Source: Pseudaminobacter soli (ex Zhang et al. 2022) (GTDB lineage: Bacteria; Pseudomonadota; Alphaproteobacteria; Rhizobiales; Rhizobiaceae). From it: a stretch of 64,000 bases of DNA. The notes under the pieces were generated by a model. That model was not told the DNA's origin. It saw nothing but the letters and a program-made list of their open reading frames with translations, and ran no database searches. The DNA lies in NCBI RefSeq assembly GCF_014595955.1, contig NZ_JABVCF010000016.1:20063-84062 (forward strand), in the 5' to 3' direction. The translations under genes and the position numbers were made by a program. This document shows, one piece after another, positions 16,056 through 24,262 of the stretch; within the stretch, counting starts at the first letter, position 1, and each line of letters starts with the position of its first letter.

Positions 16056-18734
16056 ATGGCCTACAAACGCCAAATTGACCGCCTGCCGATCATCCCGGCC
16101 GATGCTAAGGTCCACAATGTGGTCTGCCACTACTGCATCGTCGGCTGCGGCTATCACGCCTACAGCTGGGACGTGAACCGCCAGGGCGGCACCGCGCCCG
16201 ACCAGAACATCTTTGGGGTCGACCTGTCCCTCCAGCAGCCCGCCCAGACGGCAGCCTGGTACTCGCCCTCCATGTACAACATCGTCAAGCAGGACGGCCG
16301 GGACGTGCACATGGTCATCAAGCCGGACCCGGACTGCGTCGTAAACTCCGGCCTGGGCTCGATCCGCGGTGCCCGGATGGCCGAGATGAGCTACAGCCGC
16401 GCCCGCAGCACCCAGTTGCGGCGTCTCACCGACCCGCTGGTGTGGCGCTACGGCCAGTTGCAGCCGACCTCGTGGAACGACGCGCTCGACCTCGTGGCTC
16501 GGGTCACCGCACGGGTGATCGCCGACAAGGGCGAGGACGCGCTCTTCGTCTCCGCCTATGACCACGGCGGCGCCGGCGGCGGCTATGAGAACACCTGGGG
16601 CACCGGGAAGCTCTATTTCGGTGCGATGAAGGTGAAGAACATCCGCATCCACAATCGCCCGGCCTACAACTCCGAGGTCCACGGCACTCGCGACATGGGG
16701 GTGGGCGAGCTCAACAACTGCTACGAGGACGCCGAGCTTGCCGACACGATCATGGTGGTCGGAGCAAACCCGCTTGAGACGCAGACCAACTATTTTCTGA
16801 ACCACTGGGTCACCAATCTCCGGGGCACCTCGCTGGACAAGAAGAACGAGCAGCTTCCCGGCGAGGCGCACGACCGCGCCAGGATCGTCATCGTCGACCC
16901 GCGCCGCACCCCGACCGTCGCCGTCTGCGAAGCAGAAGCCGGGCCGGAAAACGTGCTGCACCTGAAGATAAGATCCGGGACCGACCTGGCGCTGTTCAAC
17001 GCGCTCTTCACCGAGATCGCCGACAGAGGCTGGGTCGACCAGGCCTTCATCGAGGCCAGTACTGCCACACAGGCAGGGTCCCAGTCCCAAGCCGACGTGG
17101 CGCACCCGGCGATCCTGACCACCTTCGCCGCCGCGCGCCAAGGAAACCGCACGTCGCTCGAGGAGGCAGCAGGGATCACTGGCCTCTCGCCGGACGACAT
17201 CCGGAAAGCCGCGAGATGGATCGCCGAACCCAAGCAGGGCGGGGAGCGCCGTCGCACCATGTTCGCCTACGAGAAGGGGCTGATCTGGGGCAACGACAAC
17301 TACCGCACCAACGGGGCGCTGGTGAACGTCGCGCTCGCCACCGGAAACGTCGGCCGCCCGGGAGGCGGCGTGGTTCGGCTCGGCGGCCACCAGGAGGGAT
17401 ACTCGCGGCCGGCAGCGGACTTCATTGGCCGCCCGGCTCCTTATGTGGACAGGCTGCTGATCGAGGGCCAAGGCGGCGTGCATCACATCTGGGGCTGCGA
17501 CCACTACAAGACGACGCTGAACGCTGACGTGTTCAAGGCCGCCTACAAGGTCCGCACCGACAAGGTGAAGGATGCCATGACCCGTGTAGCCTATGGCGAC
17601 AGACAGACGATGGTGGATGCCATTGTCGCGGCGATAAATGACGGCGGCCTGTTCGCGGTCGACGTTGACATCGTGCCGGCCAAGATCGGCGAGGCCTGCC
17701 ACGTCATCCTGCCCGCCGCCACCAGCGGCGAAATGAACCTCACCTCGATGAACGGCGAGCGGCGGATGCGGCTCACCGAGCGCTACATGGACCCGCCCGG
17801 GCAGGCCATGCCGGACTGCTTGATCGCGGCCCGTATCGCCAACCACATGCAGCGGGTCTTCAACGAGATGGGCAAGAAGGACCTCGCCGCGAATTTCAAC
17901 GGCTTCGACTGGCACACCGAGGAAGACGCCTTCATGGACGGCTACCACCAGCACGAAAAGGGCGGGGAGTACGTGACCTACGCCCGGCTTCGCGCCATGG
18001 GCACCAATGGCTTCCAGGAACCCGCCGTCGCGATCGAGGGAGGCCCCGCCGTCGTGGGCAGTTCGCGCGGCGAGACCACGACCGGAGCCCAGCACGGCAT
18101 GATCATCCAGGGCCCGGCGATCGAGGGAGCGCGCGGGAAGGAGCCCGTGCAGCAGCAGGGACCGAACGCAGCCGCCGCGCAGGTGCCTACCACCGGGGCC
18201 GAACGCATCATCGGCACCAAGCGCCTTTATGCCGACGGGAAGTTCAACACGCCGGACGGCAGGGCGCGATTCATGCACGCGGCCTGGCGCGGGCTGGAGG
18301 CTCCGGGCAAGCAGGAGGAGAAGGACAAGTACGCCTTCCTGATCAACAACGGCCGAACCAACCACATTTGGCAATCAGCCTACCTGGACGTCGGAAACGA
18401 ACTGGTGATGGACCGCTGGCCCTATCCGTTCATCGAGATGCATCCGGAGGATATGAAGAAGGTCGGCGTGAAGGAAGGCGACCTGGTGGAGGTTTACAAC
18501 GACGCGGGCTCGACGCAGGCGATGGTCTATCCGACGCCCACGGCGCGGCCAGGCGAGACATTCATGCAGTTCGCCAATCCCATGGGCGTGCAGGGCAATG
18601 TCGTCGACCCCGGGACCAACGAGTTGATCATCCCGAACTACAAGCAGACCTGGGCCGATATCCGCAAGCTGGCCGATGCGCCTGGCAGCGTGCATCACCT
18701 GACGTTCAAGTCGCAGCAGTACAGGGCCGGCTGA
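16056..18734 (+). CDS. aioA: Arsenite oxidase large (molybdopterin) subunit
   Basis: This 892-residue DMSO-reductase-family enzyme oxidises arsenite to arsenate in the periplasm, exported with AioB by Tat since it has no leader of its own. The [3Fe-4S] ligands are C24-x2-C27-x3-C31 in VVCHYCIVGCGYH, three residues on from the Alcaligenes numbering. Further AioA landmarks are NRPAYNSEVHGTRDMG, GANPLETQTNYFLNHWVTN and NNGRTNHIWQSAYLDVGNE. The protein is longer than the usual 820-845 residues because of a roughly 55-residue Gly/Gln/Ala-rich insert encoded at about 18045-18210. The start at 16056 follows GGGAGGATCTGCC. Regulator genes aioXSR are not in the window. Confidence 0.95.
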   Translation: MAYKRQIDRLPIIPADAKVHNVVCHYCIVGCGYHAYSWDVNRQGGTAPDQNIFGVDLSLQQPAQTAAWYSPSMYNIVKQDGRDVHMVIKPDPDCVVNSGLGSIRGARMAEMSYSRARSTQLRRLTDPLVWRYGQLQPTSWNDALDLVARVTARVIADKGEDALFVSAYDHGGAGGGYENTWGTGKLYFGAMKVKNIRIHNRPAYNSEVHGTRDMGVGELNNCYEDAELADTIMVVGANPLETQTNYFLNHWVTNLRGTSLDKKNEQLPGEAHDRARIVIVDPRRTPTVAVCEAEAGPENVLHLKIRSGTDLALFNALFTEIADRGWVDQAFIEASTATQAGSQSQADVAHPAILTTFAAARQGNRTSLEEAAGITGLSPDDIRKAARWIAEPKQGGERRRTMFAYEKGLIWGNDNYRTNGALVNVALATGNVGRPGGGVVRLGGHQEGYSRPAADFIGRPAPYVDRLLIEGQGGVHHIWGCDHYKTTLNADVFKAAYKVRTDKVKDAMTRVAYGDRQTMVDAIVAAINDGGLFAVDVDIVPAKIGEACHVILPAATSGEMNLTSMNGERRMRLTERYMDPPGQAMPDCLIAARIANHMQRVFNEMGKKDLAANFNGFDWHTEEDAFMDGYHQHEKGGEYVTYARLRAMGTNGFQEPAVAIEGGPAVVGSSRGETTTGAQHGMIIQGPAIEGARGKEPVQQQGPNAAAAQVPTTGAERIIGTKRLYADGKFNTPDGRARFMHAAWRGLEAPGKQEEKDKYAFLINNGRTNHIWQSAYLDVGNELVMDRWPYPFIEMHPEDMKKVGVKEGDLVEVYNDAGSTQAMVYPTPTARPGETFMQFANPMGVQGNVVDPGTNELIIPNYKQTWADIRKLADAPGSVHHLTFKSQQYRAG

Positions 18735-18748
18735 CTATTCGCGACCTC

Positions 18749-18777
18749 GGCCGCCGCGGCGCACGGCCGTCGCGGCC
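18749..18777 (+). terminator. GC-rich hairpin after aioA
   Basis: GGCCGC...GCGGCC arms (18749-18754 and 18772-18777) with a further GCCG/CGGC-rich interior begin 14 bases after the aioA stop. No T-tract follows, so termination would be weak, and the next gene may still be cotranscribed. Confidence 0.3.
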
Positions 18778-18868
18778 TCTTGCTGGCCGGTCGTTCTCTC
18801 GTGACCGTGTGTGTGCTTGGGCCTTGCGCTTGCCTGCGCAGACCAAGAGCAACTGGGAGGAGGCTGAC

Positions 18869-19906
18869 ATGAAATCTCTCCGAATCGTCGTTCGTCGATT
18901 TGGCGGGCCGGAGGTCTTGGAAACCGTTGAGGAAGAGGCGCCAGAGCCGGGCCGAGGTGAGGTGCGGGTGCGCGTGTTCGCTGCTGGCGTCTCCTTCGCA
19001 GACATGCTGATGCGGGAGGGTATCCATCCGGAAAAAACTACCCTGCCATTCACGCCGGGATGGGACATTGTCGGTGTAGTGGAAAAAACCGGAGAGGGAG
19101 CCTCCAATATAGCGGTCGGTCAAATGGTTGCTGCACTGCCAATTCATGGCGGCTACGCCCAATACATCTGCCTACCCGAGGGTGACCTCACTCCTGTTCC
19201 CGCCGGCCTTGATCCCGCCGAGGCCGTGAGCCTTGTGCTGAACTATGTAACGGCCCATCAGATGATCCATCGCGTTGCACATGCTTCAGCAGGACAACGG
19301 GCACTCATTCATGGCGCGGCCGGAGGAGTCGGCACCGCCTTGCTGCAACTTGGCCGTCTGGCGAGTCTGGAAATGTATGGCACCGCATCTCTGGCGGATC
19401 ATCAGATCGTATCGGATCTGGGCGCCACGCCGATCGACTACCAGAAGAGCGACTTTGTCGAAAAGATTCATCGCCTGACCGGTGACGGTGTGGATATCGT
19501 CTTCGACGGCGTTGGAGAAGCCAATGTTTGGCGGTCATTTCAGGCTCTGAAACCGGGCGGCCGCGTTATCGCTTATGGCTTCACCTCGTTCTTACAAAAA
19601 GGCCGGCTTGAAGGTGGTTTGCGCTACCGTCTTCGCGGCATACTGCGCCCTGCATGGTACGCGCTCCGTGCTTTCCTTTCACCCGGCAGACGACGCATTC
19701 TCCCCTACAGCATACAGTACCTGAAACGGTGGAGACCCGCATGGTTTCGGGAAGATTTGAGCACGGTGCTTAATCTGCTCCTGGACAAAAAGATCAAGCC
19801 AATGATCGCTGACCGGATTCCGCTCAGTGAGGCCCGCCGTGCACAAGAACTGATCGGCGGCGGATCGGTCAGGGGCAAGCTGGTGTTGGTTTGCAACGCT
19901 GATTAA
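18869..19906 (+). CDS. Zinc-type MDR oxidoreductase, quinone-reductase-like
   Basis: The protein has 345 residues. The GroES-like N-terminal domain (RIVVRRFGGPEVLETVEEEA, then FAAGVSFADMLMREG) lacks the Cys/His zinc ligands, as in quinone oxidoreductases. The NADPH-binding Rossmann segment is ALIHGAAGGVGTALLQL (about residues 148-164), and GVDIVFDGVGEANVW is the usual next signature. It is probably a soluble NADPH:quinone reductase or enoyl reductase. The ATG at 18869 has GGGAGGAGG 8 bases upstream. It sits between aioA and arsR; redox enzymes are frequent passengers in arsenic islands, but a direct role is not shown. Codon use is a little less GC-rich than aioA. Confidence 0.85.
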   Translation: MKSLRIVVRRFGGPEVLETVEEEAPEPGRGEVRVRVFAAGVSFADMLMREGIHPEKTTLPFTPGWDIVGVVEKTGEGASNIAVGQMVAALPIHGGYAQYICLPEGDLTPVPAGLDPAEAVSLVLNYVTAHQMIHRVAHASAGQRALIHGAAGGVGTALLQLGRLASLEMYGTASLADHQIVSDLGATPIDYQKSDFVEKIHRLTGDGVDIVFDGVGEANVWRSFQALKPGGRVIAYGFTSFLQKGRLEGGLRYRLRGILRPAWYALRAFLSPGRRRILPYSIQYLKRWRPAWFREDLSTVLNLLLDKKIKPMIADRIPLSEARRAQELIGGGSVRGKLVLVCNAD

Positions 19907-20039
19907 AGCGCGACCGTCCCTTATCCGGGCCACTTCTAGGCTGTGTCCGGTTTCGGCGCGAATAGCGGTTCCGTAGCAGGACAAACTGCAAGGACGTTAA
20001 GCCGTAACTTCCCCGTTGCCTATTTTCTCTCGTCGTCCT

Positions 20040-20073
20040 ATATCCGCTCCGATGTATCGGGATTTGCGGATAT
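20040..20073. promoter_or_regulatory. Nested dyad operator immediately before arsR
   Basis: The outer arms ATATCCGC (20040-20047) and GCGGATAT (20066-20073) are perfect. Inside them CCGAT-GT-ATCGG forms a second perfect dyad. The outer right arm touches the ATG at 20074. This is the expected location for ArsR autorepression of the arsR-arsC-acr3-arsC operon. Confidence 0.6.
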
Positions 20074-20406
20074 ATGGATAAGACGGCAGCCCTCGCCGCC
20101 CTGGCGGCACTTGGCCAGGACACCCGGCTCGAAATTTTCCGGCTCCTCGTGCGCGCCGGCGCGGATGGCATTCCGGCAGGCGAGATCGCGACCCGGCTGG
20201 GCACGGTCCAGAACACGACATCCACCCACCTCAAGACGCTCGGACATGCGGGCCTCGTCCGCGCCGAGCGCGACGGCCGCACCATCCGCTACTTCGCCGA
20301 TATGATGGGCTTCCGTGACCTCCTCGCCTTCCTGATGGAGGATTGCTGCAACGGCGCTCCGGAGCTTTGCCAGCCCGCGATCGAGGCCATCACCTGCGGC
20401 TGCTAG
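20074..20406 (+). CDS. arsR: Arsenite-responsive ArsR repressor
   Basis: This 110-residue wHTH repressor has LAALGQDTRLEIFRLLVRAG (about residues 10-29), a recognition helix around TVQNTTSTHLKTL (44-56) and a wing ending in AERDGRTIRYFAD (64-76). It lacks the ELCVCDL motif of plasmid R773 ArsR. Instead the C-terminal end carries C91-C92-x6-C99 plus C108 and C110, the arrangement of the Acidithiobacillus-type As(III) site. Arsenite binding releases DNA. The first gene of a tight operon (arsR, arsC, acr3, arsC), it lies directly behind a nested palindrome, consistent with autorepression. Confidence 0.93.
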   Translation: MDKTAALAALAALGQDTRLEIFRLLVRAGADGIPAGEIATRLGTVQNTTSTHLKTLGHAGLVRAERDGRTIRYFADMMGFRDLLAFLMEDCCNGAPELCQPAIEAITCGC

Positions 20407-20417
20407 AGGAGCCTGCC

Positions 20418-20924
20418 ATGACTCAGGCCTACAACGTGCTGTTCCTCTGCACTGGCAACTCCGCCCGCTCCATCCTTGCCGAGGCGATCCTGAACCGGCT
20501 CGGCGAGAACGGGTACCGGGCGTTCTCGGCCGGATCCTACCCGAAGGGAACGGTCCATCCCTTCGCCATCGATCTGCTGAACGGCATGGGTTACGACACC
20601 TCCTTCGCCCGCTCCAAGAGCTGGGACGAGTTCGCCGCGCCCGACGCTCCGCACATGGACTTCGTCTTCACCGTCTGCGACGCCGCGGCGGAGGAGAGCT
20701 GCCCCGTGTGGCCCGGCCATCCCATGACGGCGCACTGGGGCATCCCCGATCCGGCAGCGGCACAGGGAACCGACGCCGAGAAGCACCTCGCCTTCGCAGA
20801 GGCCTACCGCATGCTCTCCAGCCGCATATTGGCCTTCCTCTCGCTGCCGCATGCTTCGATCGACCGGCTCGCGCTGCAGCAGCGCCTTCGCGAGATCGGG
20901 CAGTCCTCTCCGAACGCTGGCTGA
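20418..20924 (+). CDS. arsC: Arsenate reductase, LMW-phosphatase (thioredoxin-type) family
   Basis: The protein has 168 residues with the P-loop CTGNSAR (C11-R17) at the end of strand 1, the catalytic site of LMW tyrosine-phosphatase-like arsenate reductases. PDPAAAQGTDAEK contains the general-acid Asp region. Further redox Cys are in VCDAAAEESCPVWPGHP. It reduces As(V) to As(III) for export by Acr3. The start at 20418 follows AGAGGAGCC, 11 bases after the arsR stop. The ORF can be extended upstream over arsR but that has no support. A second, unrelated arsenate reductase lies at 22043. Confidence 0.92.
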   Translation: MTQAYNVLFLCTGNSARSILAEAILNRLGENGYRAFSAGSYPKGTVHPFAIDLLNGMGYDTSFARSKSWDEFAAPDAPHMDFVFTVCDAAAEESCPVWPGHPMTAHWGIPDPAAAQGTDAEKHLAFAEAYRMLSSRILAFLSLPHASIDRLALQQRLREIGQSSPNAG

Positions 20925-20939
20925 ACCAAGGATCACATC

Positions 20940-22028
20940 ATGACGGTTATCGCAGTCAAGGCGGGCCGCGAGGCTCCCGCGGGGATCGGCTTCTTCGAGA
21001 AATACCTGACCGTGTGGGTCGCGCTCTGCATCGTCGCTGGCGTCGCCCTCGGCTACCTGCTGCCGGGCCTTGTCGGCGCGGTCGCCCATGCCGAGGTCGC
21101 CCGGGTCAACCTGCCCGTTGCCGTGCTGATCTGGCTGATGATCGTGCCGATGCTGCTCAAGGTCGACTTCGCCTCCATGGCCAAGGTCGGCACCTACTGG
21201 CGCGGCATCGGCGTGACGCTCCTCGTCAACTGGGCCGTAAAACCGTTCTCGATGGCGCTGCTTGGGTGGCTTTTCGTCGGATGGCTGTTCCGCCCGCACC
21301 TGCCCGCCGACCAGATCGATTCCTACATCGCCGGGCTGATCATCCTTGCCGCCGCCCCCTGCACGGCAATGGTCTTCGTGTGGTCGGCGTTGACCAAGGG
21401 CGAGCCGAATTTCACGCTCTCGCAGGTGGCGCTCAACGACGCGATCATGATCCTCGCCTTCGCCCCGATCGTCGCGCTGCTTCTTGGCCTCTCGGCGATC
21501 ACGGTGCCATGGAACACGCTCGTACTGTCGGTGGCGCTCTACATCGTTCTGCCCGTGATCGTCGCCCAAGTGGTTCGGTCCCGGGTGCTCGCCTCGGGAG
21601 GACAGGCGGCGCTCGACAGGCTGCTAGCCCGGCTGCACCCCATCTCTCTGCTGGCGCTCCCCGCCACCCTCGTCCTGCTCTTCGCCTTCCAGGGCGGACA
21701 GATCATCGCACAGCCAATGGTGATCGCGCTGCTTGCCGTGCCGATCCTCTTCCAGGTCTACCTGAACTCGGGCCTCGCCTACCTGCTCAACCGGGTGTCG
21801 GGCGAGCGTCACTGCGTCGCGGGACCATCGGCCCTGATCGGAGCTTCGAACTTCTTCGAGTTGGCGGTCGCCGCAGCGATCGCGCTGTTCGGCCTGCAGT
21901 CGGGGGCCGCGCTTGCGACTGTCGTCGGCGTCCTGGTCGAGGTCCCGGTGATGCTTTCGGTCGTCTGGATCGTGAACCGCTCAAAAGGCTGGTACGAGCG
22001 TGGCGCAGCCGTGAAGCAGCCTGGATGA
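20940..22028 (+). CDS. acr3: Acr3-type arsenite efflux permease
   Basis: This 362-residue inner-membrane protein has ten predicted helices. ACR3 landmarks are FFEKYLTVWVALCIVAGVAL near the N-terminus, AAPCTAMVFVWSALTKGEPN with the conserved Cys thought to take part in As(III) transport, and GASNFFELAVAAAIALFGLQ with the conserved Glu in helix 9. It exports arsenite using the proton gradient. It is placed between two arsenate reductases and 15 bases after the first, and is repressed with them by ArsR. Confidence 0.95.
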   Translation: MTVIAVKAGREAPAGIGFFEKYLTVWVALCIVAGVALGYLLPGLVGAVAHAEVARVNLPVAVLIWLMIVPMLLKVDFASMAKVGTYWRGIGVTLLVNWAVKPFSMALLGWLFVGWLFRPHLPADQIDSYIAGLIILAAAPCTAMVFVWSALTKGEPNFTLSQVALNDAIMILAFAPIVALLLGLSAITVPWNTLVLSVALYIVLPVIVAQVVRSRVLASGGQAALDRLLARLHPISLLALPATLVLLFAFQGGQIIAQPMVIALLAVPILFQVYLNSGLAYLLNRVSGERHCVAGPSALIGASNFFELAVAAAIALFGLQSGAALATVVGVLVEVPVMLSVVWIVNRSKGWYERGAAVKQPG

Positions 22029-22042
22029 CAGAGGAGGCCCAG

Positions 22043-22450
22043 ATGAGCATCACGATCTATCACAACCCGGCTTGCGGCACCTCCCGCAACACGCTGGCCA
22101 TGATCCGGCAGTCGGGCGAGGAGCCGAAAGTGATCGAGTACCTGAAGAACCCGCCGTCGCGGGAGAAACTGGTCGAGCTGATCGCCGCCATGGGTATCAC
22201 GCCGCGCCAGTTGCTGCGCGAGAAGGGCACGCCGTATGCGGAACTGGGTCTCGGCGACCCGAAATGGAGCGACGACGAGTTGATCGACTTCATGCTGGCG
22301 CACCCGATCCTCATCAACCGCCCCATCGTCGTAACGCCGTTGGGCACAAAGCTCTGCCGTCCCTCGGAAGCCGTGCTCAACATCCTGCCGAACCCCAATA
22401 TCGGTCCCTTCACGAAGGAGGAGGGAGAGATAGTCGTCCCGGCGCCCTGA
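22043..22450 (+). CDS. arsC: Arsenate reductase, glutaredoxin-dependent family
   Basis: This 135-residue protein has ArsC (R773-type) motifs: YHNPACGTSRNTLAMIR with catalytic C11, a LLREKGTPYAELGL segment, and HPILINRPIVVTPLGTKLCR containing the oxyanion Arg residues. It uses glutathione and glutaredoxin, unlike the thioredoxin-type enzyme at 20418. The ATG at 22043 follows GAGGAGGCCC; the upstream open frame through acr3 is a shadow. It is the last complete gene of the ars operon. A broken MFS gene follows. Confidence 0.93.
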   Translation: MSITIYHNPACGTSRNTLAMIRQSGEEPKVIEYLKNPPSREKLVELIAAMGITPRQLLREKGTPYAELGLGDPKWSDDELIDFMLAHPILINRPIVVTPLGTKLCRPSEAVLNILPNPNIGPFTKEEGEIVVPAP

Positions 22451-22502
22451 GCCGCAGCGCTGCCGATTGAACAGCGGGTTCAACGAAGCTTATTTCGAAG
22501 AT

Positions 22503-23217
22503 CATCGAAATTGAATTTGCCATCCCGTGAGGATGCCGCATGCGATGCGGACCGATCTCGGCTGGTCGAAGCCCACACTCTACAGCGCGGCGACGGTCGG
22601 CATGCTGCTGGCGGGCCTCGCGGCCTATCCCCTTGGCGCCGCGATCGACCGCGGCCACGGGCGTGTCCTGATGTCCGGCCCGGCGCATCCATTCTCGCGG
22701 GCGTGCCGCTCGTCGCATGGTCGCAGGTCGAAGGGCTCGCGGCATTCTACGTCGTGCTCGCGGTCCTGGGCTGCATGCAGGCCGCGACACTGCCTTCGCG
22801 GTCATCGCCCGCCGCGTCGGGCCACTAAACGCCCGCGAGGGAATCACGGCGCTGACGCTGTGGAGCGGTTTCGCGAGCACGGTCTTCATCCCGATCATCC
22901 AGCAGTTGATCGAGACGCAAGGCTGGCGGGGCGTGCTGCTCGTCATGGCGGCCGTCAACACGTTCGTCTGCGGAGGCCTCTACTTCGTCGCCATTGACGC
23001 CTCCCGCGATGCTCCCATGCGTTCCGCCGAACCGGGTAAACCATCCCCTGCTGTCGGACGCACCGCCGTTGCCGCGGCCATGCGAAGGCCCGATTACTGG
23101 GGCCTGATGCTTGCGTGGGTCTCCTATGCTTTCGCCTTCTGGTCGCTCTACCACTTCTTCCCGCTGCTGCTGGAACGCGGGCTGGATTCGTCAGGTGCGG
23201 TGGCGGTACTAAGCGGT
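22503..23217 (+). pseudogene. MFS transporter, frameshifted and truncated
   Basis: Three frames must be joined. MRTDLGWSKPTLYSAATVGM plus LLAGLAAYPLGAAIDRGHGR is helices 1-2 and the MFS loop. ILAGVPLVAWSQVEGLAAFY is helix 3. FAVIARRVGPLNAREGITAL with TLWSGFASTVFIPIIQQLIE is helices 4-5. The frame then runs to YHFFPLLLERGLDSSGAV, the start of the second half, and is cut off; four to five helices are missing. The gene follows the second arsC in the same direction, where some arsenic islands carry an MFS efflux gene, so it may have been an ars operon member. It cannot make a working transporter. Confidence 0.75.
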
Positions 23218-23432
23218 CATCCGCTCACAATCTCTGCATGTCGCAGAATGGGCCAGGCCACTTCCGAATTGGTCTTTCTCTGCGAGCTCTGCCTTCAGAA
23301 TGCAGATTAGCTCAACCAGGGCAAAACGATCCGACTCGCTGAATGGACGCCCAACAATGGCGATCGCGCATTCATCCCTGCTACGCCCCGCGATCGCTTT
23401 TCGGATCGGTACGTTGTGTCTCGCCGAACCAG

Positions 23433-24131
23433 CTACTCGGACTGCACGATGTAGTTCGGGAATCGTTCACGGATGGCACCGATCATAGAAAGCGTTCCGG
23501 ATAGATGCTTGCGGAGCGCGGCAGCAGCGCCATCCGAATCACCCCGACCGATCGCTTTCAGGATATCGCGGTGATCTTCAAGCAACGACTGCAGCTTGCC
23601 GGGCATGGGGAGGTTGAGGCGGCGCAAGCGATCCAGATGGACGCTCTGTCGGCGGACCACCTTCCATGCAAGCGGATTGTTGGTGCGCTCATAGAGCACA
23701 CGATGAAATTCTCGGTCCAGAACATCGAACTGATCGTAAGTGGACGGATGAGCCACCTGCTGCTGCTGTTCCAGAATGGAAGCCAGGGCCGCCGCAGTTT
23801 CAACTGGCGTGTCAGCAGCAAGCCGTCGCACGGCTTCGATCTCTACGGATAACCGCAGAAACTGAGCTTGCCGCGCATGCTCTACATCGATCCTAGACAC
23901 TCTGGTGGCATATTGAGGGTATATGTCGACCAAGCCGTCCTCTTGAAGCCGCAACAGGGCATCGCGTACCGGCGTCTGGCTGACGCCGAACTCTTGCTGC
24001 AGAGCGGCGCGTGAAAGCACCACACCCGGCTCCAGCGCGACGGACAATATCCTGTCCTTGAGAATGTCGTAGACCTGCACCGCGACCTGTCGGGAACGGT
24101 CGAGTTGCGCAACACCATCTTTGATCAACAT
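23433..24131 (-). CDS. GntR-family regulator, FCD subfamily
   Basis: This 232-residue protein has an N-terminal wHTH (VYDILKDRILSVALEPGVVL, then SRAALQQEFGVSQTPVRDAL and LRLQEDGLVDIYPQYATRVS) and an FCD domain with ligand/metal motifs FDVLDREFHRVLYERTNN and LLEDHRDILKAIGRGD. I place the start at 24131 behind AGGAGCG rather than at 24185. It is divergent from the ABC importer at 24263, with a near-perfect dyad between them, so it probably represses that module until its acid substrate binds. Confidence 0.9.
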   Translation of the reverse strand: MLIKDGVAQLDRSRQVAVQVYDILKDRILSVALEPGVVLSRAALQQEFGVSQTPVRDALLRLQEDGLVDIYPQYATRVSRIDVEHARQAQFLRLSVEIEAVRRLAADTPVETAAALASILEQQQQVAHPSTYDQFDVLDREFHRVLYERTNNPLAWKVVRRQSVHLDRLRRLNLPMPGKLQSLLEDHRDILKAIGRGDSDGAAAALRKHLSGTLSMIGAIRERFPNYIVQSE

Positions 24132-24178
24132 CCATCGCTCCTGCGGCCGTGAGACACCGTTACACCGAAAATAATTTT

Positions 24179-24202
24179 GATGCACTGATGTTTTAGTGTA
24201 TC
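24179..24202. promoter_or_regulatory. Candidate GntR operator
   Basis: GATGCACT, eight bases, AGTGTATC: 8-base arms with one mismatch, between the divergent starts at 24131 and 24263. The region is AT-richer than its surroundings and could contain both promoters. Confidence 0.5.
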
Positions 24203-24262
24203 TGTGGCATCGTCGCTTTCGAAGGCGACTGTTCTGCCATTCAATTCCGGGAGGAGGATTTT

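Noticed and set aside
16014-18374. 786-codon minus-strand frame opposite aioA
   Set aside because: It is a GC-skew shadow of aioA, whose protein is unmistakable; the antisense translation has no domain.
20403-21569. 388-codon minus-strand frame opposite arsC and acr3
   Set aside because: Antisense shadow; Asp/Gly/Arg-rich repetitive composition.
20708-22042. Long plus-strand frame running through acr3 into the second arsC
   Set aside because: Only the part from 22043 is the glutaredoxin-type ArsC; upstream it is an Arg/Pro-rich shadow of acr3.
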